A DNA stretch of 64,000 bases from Comamonadaceae bacterium. GTDB taxonomy: Bacteria; Pseudomonadota; Gammaproteobacteria; Burkholderiales; Burkholderiaceae_C. The stretch covers positions 310,001 to 374,000 of the forward strand of contig JAIXUG010000005.1 in NCBI GenBank assembly GCA_027484105.1, given 5' to 3'. The notes under the pieces are model-generated. The model saw only the letters and a program-made list of their open reading frames with translations. It had not been told where the DNA came from and made no database searches. Of this stretch, positions 1 through 7,328 are shown one piece after another (position 1 is the first letter of the stretch; every line of letters begins with the position of its first letter). The position numbers were made by a program, and so were the translations under genes.

Positions 1-735
1 GATGTGGTGGCCAAATCTTCAGGCGATGGCCACACCCTGCTGTGGGGCATCGACACCACCCACACCATCAACCCGCACATTTACAAGACCATGCCTTTCA
101 AAGAGGCTGATCTCAAGCCCCTGGTGGTCATCTCCAGCTCGGGCCTCTTGCTCGGCGTTCACCCCAGCACAGGCCTCAAGACAGCCAAGGACTTTTTGCA
201 AGCGGCCCGCGATCGCAGCCTCAACTTCAGCTCAGGTGGCAATGGCTCACCCGGCCACCTGTGGGTCAACATGAGCAACATTTCTGCCGCCACGCGACTG
301 GTGCATGTGCCCTACCGGGGCAATTCACCTGCCGTCATGGCGGTGGTCTCGGGTGAAGTCGACGGCGGCACACTGGCCACCCCCGGCATGCTGCCCCAGG
401 TCAAGGCTGGCAGAATCACACCCCTGGCCGTGACCAGCCGCAAACGCTCCCGCCTGGCCCCTGACGTGCCCACGGTGGCCGAAGCAGGCTTCAAGGATCT
501 GGAAAGCGAAGTGCTGTACGTGGTCATGGCGCCGGGCAGCACCCCTGAGGCGTTGATGCAGGCCATGAGCAAAACCATCACCGAAGCCCTGGCCCGACCC
601 GAGCTGCAAACCCGCCTGAACGATCTGGACATGGCCTACGAAGGCTTGACCGGCAGCGCCGCCGTCCAACGCCTGAACAAACTCTCTGACCATTACGGCC
701 GCGTGATCCGCGCGACCGGCATGAAGGTCGATTGA
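1..735 (+). CDS. Bug-family (TctC-like) periplasmic solute receptor, 3' part
   Basis: The reading frame is open at the left window edge, so only the C-terminal ~244 residues are present; the GTG at base 4 is not the real start. The residues match the Bug/TctC family of tripartite tricarboxylate transporter receptors, which bind carboxylate-type ligands in the periplasm. Visible family features are GDGHTLLWG, NFSSGGNGSPGHLWV, the VPYRGNSPAVMAV segment and the late RSRLAPDVPTVAEAG block. It ends 9 bases before the sulfatase, so the two are probably cotranscribed. No TctA or TctB membrane partner is in view, and the ligand cannot be told from the sequence. Confidence 0.9.
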   Translation, partial: DVVAKSSGDGHTLLWGIDTTHTINPHIYKTMPFKEADLKPLVVISSSGLLLGVHPSTGLKTAKDFLQAARDRSLNFSSGGNGSPGHLWVNMSNISAATRLVHVPYRGNSPAVMAVVSGEVDGGTLATPGMLPQVKAGRITPLAVTSRKRSRLAPDVPTVAEAGFKDLESEVLYVVMAPGSTPEALMQAMSKTITEALARPELQTRLNDLDMAYEGLTGSAAVQRLNKLSDHYGRVIRATGMKVD

Positions 736-744
736 CCCCTGCCC

Positions 745-2076
745 ATGACAAGCCCACGCCCCAACATCATCTTCATCGTGGCCGACGACCTCGGCTTTGC
801 CGATCTCGGTTGCTACGGCGGCCGCGACGCGCAATTCGGCAAGGTCTCGCCCGTGCTCGACCAACTGGCCGCTGCGGGTCTCAAGTTCACCCAGGGTTAT
901 GCCAACTCGCCCGTGTGCTCGCCCACCCGCTTTGCACTCATGACGGCGCGCTACCAGTACCGCCTGCGCGGCGGTGCCGACGAGCCGATCAACAGCAAAA
1001 GCAAGGGCAGCAAAGTGCTGGGCCTGCCGCCCGAGCACCCCACGCTGCCGTCCTTGCTCAAGGCCAGCGGCTACCGCACGGCTTTGATCGGCAAATGGCA
1101 TTTGGGTTACCCGCCGCACTTCAGCCCCATCCAATCAGGCTACGAAGAATTCTTTGGCCCCATGTCGGGCGGGGTGGACTACTTCACCCACGCCAGCAAC
1201 AACGGCACCCACGACCTCTACGCCAACGAAGAAGAAAAACACGAAGACGGCTACTTGACCGACCTGATCTCGCACAAGGCGGTCGACTTTGTCGAACGCA
1301 TGGCGCCGGGCGCGGCGCAAGGCACGCCCTTCTTTTTGAGCCTGCACTACACCGCGCCGCACTGGCCCTGGGAAACCCGCGAAGACCATGCGCTGGCGCA
1401 AGAGGTCAAAGACAACCTGTTCCACCTGCACGGCGGCAACATCCACACCTACCACCGCATGATCCACCACATGGACGAAGGCATTGGGTGGTTGGTCGAT
1501 GCGCTCCAAAAAACCGGGCAACTTGACAACACCCTCATCGTTTTCACCAGCGACAACGGCGGCGAGCGGTTCAGCGACAACTGGCCCCTGGTGGGCGGCA
1601 AGATGGACCTGACCGAAGGCGGCATCCGCGTGCCTTGGATCGCGCACTGGCCCGCTGTGATCGCGCCGGGTGGCACATCCACCCAGCACTGCATGACCAT
1701 GGACTGGTCGGCCACCATGGTCGAGCTGGCCGGGGCCCAAGCCGATGCCGCGCACCCGTTTGACGGCGTGTCCATGGCCCCCGTGCTGCGCGATGCCCAA
1801 CACCAGTTTGAGCGCCCACTGTACTGGCGCATGAACCACCGGGGCCAGCGCGCCCTGCGCCATGGCGACTACAAATACCTGCGGGTGGACGGCCACGACT
1901 ACCTGTTCAACATTCCCGCCGACGAACGCGAACGCGCCAACCTGGCCCAGCGGGAGCCCGAGCGCCTGCAAGCCATGCGTGCTGCATGGGAAGCCTGGAA
2001 TGCCACCGTGCCCGCCATCCCCGAAGACGCCACGGTCAGCCTGGGCTACTCGGTCAAAGACATGCCGCAACGCTGA
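745..2076 (+). CDS. Type I sulfatase (formylglycine-dependent arylsulfatase family)
   Basis: 443 aa, full length for the family. The first lobe carries the metal-binding Asp pair (IVADDLGFADLG, residues 14-15) and the sulfatase signature CSPTR at residues 58-62, whose Cys is oxidised to formylglycine in active enzymes. GKWHLG near residue 117 and FTSDNGGER near residue 275 are further conserved pieces. It should hydrolyse an organic sulfate ester, but the substrate is not deducible. There is no signal peptide, which points to a cytoplasmic enzyme. No formylglycine-generating enzyme gene is in the window. A SulP permease gene follows after 24 bases and a Bug receptor precedes it, so uptake and desulfation may be linked (inference). 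Confidence 0.93.
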   Translation: MTSPRPNIIFIVADDLGFADLGCYGGRDAQFGKVSPVLDQLAAAGLKFTQGYANSPVCSPTRFALMTARYQYRLRGGADEPINSKSKGSKVLGLPPEHPTLPSLLKASGYRTALIGKWHLGYPPHFSPIQSGYEEFFGPMSGGVDYFTHASNNGTHDLYANEEEKHEDGYLTDLISHKAVDFVERMAPGAAQGTPFFLSLHYTAPHWPWETREDHALAQEVKDNLFHLHGGNIHTYHRMIHHMDEGIGWLVDALQKTGQLDNTLIVFTSDNGGERFSDNWPLVGGKMDLTEGGIRVPWIAHWPAVIAPGGTSTQHCMTMDWSATMVELAGAQADAAHPFDGVSMAPVLRDAQHQFERPLYWRMNHRGQRALRHGDYKYLRVDGHDYLFNIPADERERANLAQREPERLQAMRAAWEAWNATVPAIPEDATVSLGYSVKDMPQR

Positions 2077-2100
2077 AGGCCCTGGCGGATAAGATCGGGC

Positions 2101-3786
2101 ATGGCTTTCATGCAACGATTTCTGACCTTTCGGCAATGGCCACAACTGACGGCTCCACTGGCACGCACCGAGGTGCTGGCGGGCCTGACGGTGGCACTGG
2201 TCATGATCCCCCAGGCCGTGGCCTATGCGGGGCTGGCGGGCATGCCCTTGGTCACCGGGCTTTACACCTGCCTGATCCCTGCGCTGTTGGCCGTGATGTT
2301 TGGCAGCGCCAACCGCCTGTCGGTGGGGCCTGCGGCCCTGACTTGTGTGCTGATTGGCGCGTCGCTCACCGGCATGGCGGAGCCCGGTTCCGCCGAATGG
2401 GTGGCGCTGGCAGTGTGGCTGTCGCTGCTGTCGGGGGCCATACAACTGCTGCTGGGTCTGGGCAGCTACGGCTGGCTGATCAACCTGGTCAGCGCCCCGG
2501 TGATGATGGGCTTCACGCAGGCCGCGTCTTTGCTCATCATGGCCTCGCAAGTGCCGGGACTGCTGGGCGTCAAAGTCTGGAGCTGGGATGTGCAAAGCTG
2601 GCCCGTGTGGCTCAGCGGCTGGCCTGCGTGGTTTGGGCTTGGCAGTCTGGTCATCTTGCTGCTGTTGCGTCACTACAAGCCGCGTTGGCCCGGCATCATG
2701 ATCGTGATGGGCCTGGCGTCGGCATTGGCCTATGCCACCGATTACCAAGACCACGGCGCGGTGGTGGGTTTGTTGCCCTCGGGCTTGCCCGATTTTTATT
2801 GGCCCGCGTGGCCGGGGCTGGACACTCTCCAGCAACTGTGGGTGCCCGCCATGGTGATTGCGCTGGTGAGCTTTCTGGAAACGGCGTCCAGTGCCCGCAT
2901 CGAATGCCGCCGGGATGGCAAGCGCTGGGACGACAACACCGAACTTTTCAGCCAAGGGCTGGCCAAACTGGCCTCGGCGTTTTCGGGCAGCTTTGCCACC
3001 AGCACCTCGTTCTCGCGCTCGGCCCTCATGCTGTATGCCGGTGCGCGATCGGGCTGGGCCGTGGTGGCTTCGGTGGGTTTTGTGCTGCTGGCTTTGCTCA
3101 TCCTCATGCCCGCGCTGCAATATGTGCCGCGCTCGGTCATGTCAGCCGCTGTCATCGTGGCGGTGCTCAACCTGTTTCAGCCCCGGCAATTTTTAAGCCT
3201 CTGGCGCATTGACCGCATCGAGACCATGACGGCGGGCATCACCTTTGCCTTGACCCTGCTCACCGCGCCGCGCATTTATTGGGGCGTGATGACCGGCGTG
3301 CTGGTGGGCTTGAGCCACTTTTTGCACACCCGCTTGCACCCGCGCATCATCGAAGTGGGCCTGCACCCCGATGGCAGCCTGCGCGACCGTCACCTGTGGA
3401 AACTGCCACCCTTGGCTCCCCAGCTGTATGCGTTGCGCATGGACGCCGAACTGGACTTTGCCGCCGCCAGCGGCTTTGACCGCGCCATCACCGACCACCT
3501 GGCCAGTCACCCCGATGTGCGGCATGTCTGCCTGTTTGCCCAGCCCATCAACCGGATCGACGTGACGGGTGTGGAGACTTTTGCCCAACTGCAGCGCCAG
3601 TTGGCCAGCCGGGGCATCACCTTGCACATCAGCGGCATCAAGCTGCCGGTAGAAACCGCTTTGCGTCGCGCGGGCGAGCTGCAAGACAGCCCACACCTCA
3701 AGCTCTACCGCACCGACGCCGAAGCCCTGCAAGCACTGGCCGAGCTCACTCCACAGCCCGACCACATCGCGGCATCAGCCCTCTGA
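2101..3786 (+). CDS. SulP family inorganic anion (sulfate) permease with STAS domain
   Basis: 561 aa. The N-terminal two thirds is a multi-helix transporter core beginning with LTVALVMIPQAVAYAGLAGMPLVTGLY, the SulP/SLC26 signature region. The last ~130 residues (from about LYALRMDAELDFAAASGFD) form a cytoplasmic STAS domain. SulP proteins move sulfate, bicarbonate or other anions; here the directly preceding sulfatase makes sulfate, or an anion related to it, the natural guess. Sulfate-ester breakdown releases sulfate inside the cell, so the carrier may serve sulfate balance rather than import. Substrate and direction are inference; family membership is firm. Confidence 0.93.
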   Translation: MAFMQRFLTFRQWPQLTAPLARTEVLAGLTVALVMIPQAVAYAGLAGMPLVTGLYTCLIPALLAVMFGSANRLSVGPAALTCVLIGASLTGMAEPGSAEWVALAVWLSLLSGAIQLLLGLGSYGWLINLVSAPVMMGFTQAASLLIMASQVPGLLGVKVWSWDVQSWPVWLSGWPAWFGLGSLVILLLLRHYKPRWPGIMIVMGLASALAYATDYQDHGAVVGLLPSGLPDFYWPAWPGLDTLQQLWVPAMVIALVSFLETASSARIECRRDGKRWDDNTELFSQGLAKLASAFSGSFATSTSFSRSALMLYAGARSGWAVVASVGFVLLALLILMPALQYVPRSVMSAAVIVAVLNLFQPRQFLSLWRIDRIETMTAGITFALTLLTAPRIYWGVMTGVLVGLSHFLHTRLHPRIIEVGLHPDGSLRDRHLWKLPPLAPQLYALRMDAELDFAAASGFDRAITDHLASHPDVRHVCLFAQPINRIDVTGVETFAQLQRQLASRGITLHISGIKLPVETALRRAGELQDSPHLKLYRTDAEALQALAELTPQPDHIAASAL

Positions 3787-3811
3787 GCCACCCGATCAAC
3801 ACCCTCGCCGA

Positions 3812-4768
3812 TCAGGCCAGGGCTTTTTCAAACTCTGACAAGCGCTTGTAGATCGAGCGCAGCTCGGTGATGTCGGTCCAGCGCTCGATCAGGTAAGAAA
3901 ACGCCTCGTTGACTTTGCCAAACGCGTTGCTCACCTGCTGGATCACACCCAAGGTGATCAAGCCCGTGAACAGCGAGGGCCCCATCAAGAGGAAAGGAAA
4001 GATCACCATCATCTGGCTGTACAAATTGCTCCAGAGGTGAAAGTAAGCGTAGTGGTTGAACAGCCGGAAATTGTTCAACCGCACCCCCATGAACAACTCC
4101 AGCACCGTGGGCAAATGCATTCGGCTGCGCTCGTCCTCGGCATACACCAGGTCCTTGCGCAGCGCCGCCTCGGTCCTTTGGTTGTTGTACTCCAGCCCCG
4201 GCAAACGGATGCCCACAAACCACGAAATGATGGTGCCGCCCAGCGCCGTGACCAGCGCCACCCAAAACAGCGAACCCTCAAACTGCAGCCAGGCAATCGC
4301 CATGCCCGCAGACAAAGCCCACAAAATCGGAATGAAGGACACCAGGGTGAGCAGCGCACGCACCAAGCCCAGACCCAGGTTTTCGGTCTGTCGGGCAAAG
4401 CGCATGCAGTCCTCCTGAATGCGCTGCGATGCACCCTCCACCGTGGCATCGGTGCCCTGCCAGCGCGGCAGGTAATCCTCGGTCATGGCTTGACGCCATC
4501 GAAAGGCGAAATGCGAAGCCAGATACGTCTCCAGGCTGCGCAGCAACATGAAAGGGAACGCAATCCACGCAAACTGCAGCATGAAGCCCCAGAACTTCTC
4601 TAAACCTCTGGCCTGTTCGGGCTTTTGCAACAGGTCATAAAACTCGCCGTACCAGGCGTTGAGCTTGACGGTCTGCTGCACCGTGATGAACACCAGCGCC
4701 ACCAAGACCAACAAACCACCCCAGGCCCACAAGGCCCATCGGCGGGAGAGAAAGAAACTGCGGAACAT
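3812..4768 (-). CDS. SbmA/BacA-like inner-membrane peptide transporter
   Basis: 318 aa from the ATG of MFRSFF; the ORF track extends 30 codons upstream into the cupin gene, which is unlikely. Family-typical segments are VKLNAWYGEFYDLLQ, the FRWRQAMTEDYLPRWQ block, EGASQRIQEDCMRFA, GIRLPGLEYNNQRTEAALRKDLVYAEDE and a C-terminal YLIERWTDITELRSIYKRL. These proteins are proton-driven importers of peptides such as microcins and proline-rich antimicrobial peptides; they resemble ABC membrane domains but lack an ATPase domain, and none is fused here. It is shorter than E. coli SbmA (406 aa), mainly at the N terminus. It lies 13 bases downstream of the cupin gene on the same strand. Confidence 0.88.
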   Translation of the reverse strand: MFRSFFLSRRWALWAWGGLLVLVALVFITVQQTVKLNAWYGEFYDLLQKPEQARGLEKFWGFMLQFAWIAFPFMLLRSLETYLASHFAFRWRQAMTEDYLPRWQGTDATVEGASQRIQEDCMRFARQTENLGLGLVRALLTLVSFIPILWALSAGMAIAWLQFEGSLFWVALVTALGGTIISWFVGIRLPGLEYNNQRTEAALRKDLVYAEDERSRMHLPTVLELFMGVRLNNFRLFNHYAYFHLWSNLYSQMMVIFPFLLMGPSLFTGLITLGVIQQVSNAFGKVNEAFSYLIERWTDITELRSIYKRLSEFEKALA

Positions 4769-4781
4769 GAGGGCTTCTGAT

Positions 4782-5171
4782 TCAGGAGTTGACGCTGTCG
4801 ACCGTTTCGGTCTTGAAGTCGGCGGGCAGCACCACTTCGAGCAACTCCAGGTCCTCACTGTGCCCTAACTCACGGTGGCGAATGCCCGGCGGTTGGTGCA
4901 CACAGGAGCCCGCTTCCAGCCGAACCGGACCCTGCCCTTCGTATTCAAACTCGATCCAGCCCTTGAGCACATAGACCAGCTGAAACTCGGTGTGGTGCAA
5001 ATGCGGCTGACTGGAAAACTCATGCCCGCCTGCTGCGCGGATCACGCTGGCCGTCACTCGCCCTTGGGTGGCCTGCTTCATCCCCAAATCACGGTACTCA
5101 AAAAACGAACGCAGACCGCGCTCGAACTGCGCATCTTTGGCGTGGGTCACCACAAAACCTTGTGTCGTCAT
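4782..5171 (-). CDS. Small cupin-domain protein
   Basis: 129 aa, a single cupin beta-barrel. PHLHHTEFQLVYVLKGWIEFEYEGQ matches cupin motif 1 with its metal-binding His and Glu, and HQPPGIRHRELGHSEDLELLEV matches motif 2. The ATG at 5171 is chosen because AGGAG lies 6 bases upstream; the track start at 5189 is a TTG with no ribosome site. Small cupins act as sugar or small-molecule isomerases, dioxygenases or ligand sensors, and nothing here says which. It heads a two-gene unit with the SbmA-like transporter. Confidence 0.85.
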   Translation of the reverse strand: MTTQGFVVTHAKDAQFERGLRSFFEYRDLGMKQATQGRVTASVIRAAGGHEFSSQPHLHHTEFQLVYVLKGWIEFEYEGQGPVRLEAGSCVHQPPGIRHRELGHSEDLELLEVVLPADFKTETVDSVNS

Positions 5172-5329
5172 GGGCATCTCCTGGGTCAATGAATGGGGTT
5201 GACTGAGTTGAACACAAGCTCACATCCTAAGGCCCATCACACAGTATGGCTGTCACCCAAACACATGGCTACTTGCATTCGGTTGACTGGCCGCTGGGGT
5301 GAAAGAAGATGGGCCCGTCCTGGTGACTT

Positions 5330-5785
5330 TCATGGGTTCAATGCCAAGTGGTAGGCATGGTACTTTTGATCACGCGTCCAGCCCATGGACTCGTACAAGG
5401 CTTGGGCTGGCAAGTTATCCACATCCGTGTTCAAGGACAAGCGCACTGCGCCCATTTGAAGTGCATGGCCAGAAGCTGCTGTCAACAATCGCTCGCCTAC
5501 ACCCATACGCCGTGCGGATGGCGCCACATACAAGTCGTTGAGCACATAAACCCGCGCCATCGACACGGAAGAAAAACTCGGATACAGCTGGGTAAAGCCC
5601 ACGGCTTGCCCTTGTGACTCGGCCAACAGCACCACCGATTGCCCATGCTCAAAGCGCGCCTTCAGAAAGTTCCGTGCGGCCACTACATCACTGGCTTGAC
5701 CATAGAACTGACGATAAGCATCGAACAGGCCAACCACGGCATCGAGGTCGGCCAACACCGCTTGACGAATGGTGATCGAATTCAT
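5330..5785 (-). CDS. GNAT family N-acetyltransferase
   Basis: 151 aa. The acetyl-CoA binding loop is visible as VLNDLYVAPSARRMGVGERLL, followed by LSLNTDVDNLPAQALYESMGW, the usual GNAT C-terminal part. The protein transfers an acetyl group to an amine on an unknown substrate. Its start overlaps the stop of the PPOX-family gene by four bases, so the two are translationally coupled. After its stop there is no attC-like sequence before the cupin gene. Confidence 0.9.
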   Translation of the reverse strand: MNSITIRQAVLADLDAVVGLFDAYRQFYGQASDVVAARNFLKARFEHGQSVVLLAESQGQAVGFTQLYPSFSSVSMARVYVLNDLYVAPSARRMGVGERLLTAASGHALQMGAVRLSLNTDVDNLPAQALYESMGWTRDQKYHAYHLALNP

Positions 5786-6276
5786 GGGTTCTCCTGTTTT
5801 GCGGGTTGGACCTTGTAGGCTCGCATGCCCGAGACCACTTGCGAAGCCTCGGTGGTGTCATCTGGGTAAAAGCGGTAACTCGGCGCCACAATGGCAGAGA
5901 CGGATTTCACATGAATCACCAACACGCTGTGGATGGTGAAGCGCTGCCCCACCATGGCCAGCAATGGCTTGGCCCAGGTCGCAAATTCGGGGTCGGTTGC
6001 ACGCAACTCGCGGGCCCTGCCCAAAAGCTTGAACCCCTTTTGCACAAACACATCCACAAAACTCAAACACACCTGCGGCTGCTGCGCGATGTTGCGCGCA
6101 CTGATGGGCGAAGCAATGTGCGCCACCACCACATGCTGGTCGTCGGCAATGGCCCAGACTTCTTTGGGCGAAACATTAGGCTGACCCTCGGCATCCACGG
6201 TGGCCAGCCAGCACAGCACGCTGCGGTGGGCGGCTTCGCGGACGGCGTCAGTCAACATGACGGAAATTGGCCTCAT
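5782..6276 (-). CDS. Pyridoxamine 5'-phosphate oxidase-like FMN-binding protein
   Basis: 164 aa. The N-terminal half (SVLCWLATVDAEGQPNVSPKEVWAI) and the VVVAHIASPISARNIAQQPQVCLSFVDVFVQKGFKLLGRA segment match the PPOX-like split-barrel flavin fold. Such proteins are typically flavin-dependent reductases or oxidases with varied substrates; the specific activity is unknown. The ATG at 6276 overlaps the stop of a 52-aa ORF upstream (ATGA), and its own stop overlaps the GNAT start, making a tight three-gene unit that begins just past an integron attC site. Confidence 0.85.
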   Translation of the reverse strand: MRPISVMLTDAVREAAHRSVLCWLATVDAEGQPNVSPKEVWAIADDQHVVVAHIASPISARNIAQQPQVCLSFVDVFVQKGFKLLGRARELRATDPEFATWAKPLLAMVGQRFTIHSVLVIHVKSVSAIVAPSYRFYPDDTTEASQVVSGMRAYKVQPAKQENP

Positions 6277-6431
6277 CTCTGACCTTCAACAGTTGTTGTC
6301 AACCACCTTCTCTCTGGCTCAGTGACATGAAGAAATTTGGTGAGAAGGTCGCGCGGGGGTGCAACAGAAATGGCTGCAATTAGAAACATGCCTGCAACGG
6401 CAAAGGTACTCAAGACGAATGAAAGTTTCAT
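6273..6431 (-). CDS. Small 52-aa membrane or exported protein, absent from the ORF track
   Basis: Found by reading the minus strand; it is below the track's length cutoff. The product starts MKLSFVLSTFAVAGMFLIAAISVAPP, one hydrophobic stretch after a single Lys, which would suit a signal peptide or membrane anchor. A charged tail follows, ending TTTVEGQR. Its TGA overlaps the ATG of the PPOX gene (ATGA), which suggests translational coupling. The ATG lies about 20 bases after the attC core GTTAGTC, the usual place for the first gene of a cassette. No strong ribosome site precedes it. The function is unknown and no family is recognised. Confidence 0.5.
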   Translation of the reverse strand: MKLSFVLSTFAVAGMFLIAAISVAPPRDLLTKFLHVTEPERRWLTTTVEGQR

Positions 6432-6448
6432 GAGTCACAGTCCGTCGG

Positions 6449-6517
6449 GACTAACGTTGAAGCTGAGCCGCGAGCTGCGGCCTGCCGACGGGAGTCGGCT
6501 CGAGCGACAGGTTAGAA
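6449..6517 (-). repeat. Integron attC recombination site
   Basis: Read on the minus strand, the 69-base site starts with the outer core TTCTAAC and ends with GTTAGTC. Inside, CTCGAGCC pairs with GGCTCAG, with one unpaired extra base, the hallmark of the L''/L' arms of attC. A central CCGACTCCCGTCGG sub-hairpin gives the rest of the fold. Layout and wording closely follow integron attC sites as I recall them (TAAC..CAAGCCGAC...GCGGCTT..CAAC GTTAG). The last core base pattern departs from GTTRRRY at one position. The stop codon TAA of the adjoining gene lies inside the outer core, as in many cassettes. Confidence 0.85.
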
Positions 6518-7000
6518 CTCTGGCAACACACTAGACGAAATCTTGATCTTTGAGTTGCAGCCATTGCACAAGTACTCGGTTGAGCCATAGAAGTCGCCTT
6601 GGTTTTGGAGCAAAAACTTCTCTCCTTTGATGAAGCATCTGGCACAGACCCAGTGCGCCGGTTCGCCTTCGGAGAGATCCGCCTTAAGCGTATATGCAAA
6701 GATGCCTGGCTCTAGAGCCGTAAGCTGGTACCTCTGCCTCTCCTGCGACCACGCCTGCAACTGTGCGAGTTGATCGCGCAGCTTCCGGATTTCGTCTGCC
6801 ATTGCAGCCTGATCTGCGTTTGCAGCGAGCGCGCTGCTCTGCGCCGACAAGATTGAACTTTGCAGTTCGATTACCTTTCCCTGAACCTCGGCCATGGACT
6901 TGGTCTCAAGGAAGCCCTTGGCGATGTCCGAGGCAACTTTCAGGCCCGTGATGGTTCCTTGGATTAGCGACAAATCCATATGCATCCTCAGGAGTTCTAA
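6455..7000 (-). mobile_element. Integron gene cassette (single ORF plus attC)
   Basis: The unit runs on the minus strand from a core site GTTAGAAC (7001-6994) to the attC at 6449-6517. In a free circular cassette the first bases of the cassette complete its own attC, so the outer core GTTCTAAC at its 3' end should be the reverse complement of the sequence at its 5' end. Here it is, exactly: GTTCTAAC versus GTTAGAAC. The ORF begins 15 bases after the core. No integron integrase gene lies on either side, so this is a lone cassette away from a visible integron, or the remainder of an array. Confidence 0.8.
6512..6979 (-). CDS. Cassette-borne hypothetical protein with C-terminal zinc ribbon
   Basis: 155 aa from the ATG of MDLSLIQGTITG; GAGG lies 6 bases upstream, and the longer track ORF would read through the cassette boundary. 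Residues ~1-45 look helical (GLKVASDIAKGFLETKSMAEVQGKVIELQ). Residues ~50-80 are a likely coiled coil rich in Ala, Gln, Leu and charged residues. The C-terminal third has VCARCF and YLCNGCN, a four-Cys zinc ribbon that could bind nucleic acid or protein. I do not recognise a named family. The stop codon lies inside the attC site. Confidence 0.8.
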   Translation of the reverse strand: MDLSLIQGTITGLKVASDIAKGFLETKSMAEVQGKVIELQSSILSAQSSALAANADQAAMADEIRKLRDQLAQLQAWSQERQRYQLTALEPGIFAYTLKADLSEGEPAHWVCARCFIKGEKFLLQNQGDFYGSTEYLCNGCNSKIKISSSVLPEF

Positions 7001-7001
7001 C

Positions 7002-7328
7002 GTGATGTAGACCGCAAAACCCGGTGGATACATCCGGGCAAAGTCAATACATAGCTTGGATGAAATGGCCGCAAGCCGCTTGCGTCTTGGCCTACGGGCT
7101 CATCCTTTGCGATTCCATACAGGTATAAATTTGTCATGAAACTCGGTGCCCCTTACTTGCAGTCCACCCGCTGACTCAATCATGTAATAAAGCGGTCAAT
7201 TAATACGCACTATAAATTCAAAAAAGATAAATATTAGTTTTAATGAACTCTTTTTATACAGGCAATTAATCGATGCAGTTGGTCTGCTACATCACCTCAA
7301 TGACATTAGGTATGGCTGAAATCGAAGC
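7002..7328. other. Gene-free, AT-rich stretch next to the cassette boundary
   Basis: No supportable ORF. From about 7180 to 7270 the sequence is clearly richer in A and T than anything around it. An imperfect inverted pair, GTGATGTAGACC at 7002-7013 and GGTCTGCTACATCAC at 7281-7295, brackets it. It contains no tRNA, integrase remnant or clear terminator that I can see. It may be relic or acquired DNA between the DUF429 gene and the cassette. Confidence 0.5.

Noticed and set aside
1135-3120. 661-aa minus-strand ORF opposite the sulfatase and SulP genes
   Set aside because: His/Gln/Arg-rich shadow of two well-recognised plus-strand genes; no family features.
5172-5329. A second attC site after the GNAT gene that would make the PPOX-GNAT pair a cassette
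   Set aside because: No GTTAGTC/GACTAAC pair or palindromic arms found in the gap.
6337-6534. 65-aa plus-strand ORF over the attC site
   Set aside because: Its codons are the attC palindrome and the reverse of the 52-aa ORF; no start signal.
7236-7276. LexA-box-like CTCTTTTTATACAG, which could have marked an integrase promoter
   Set aside because: Spacing between the halves is two bases short of CTG-N10-CAG, and one half is mismatched.
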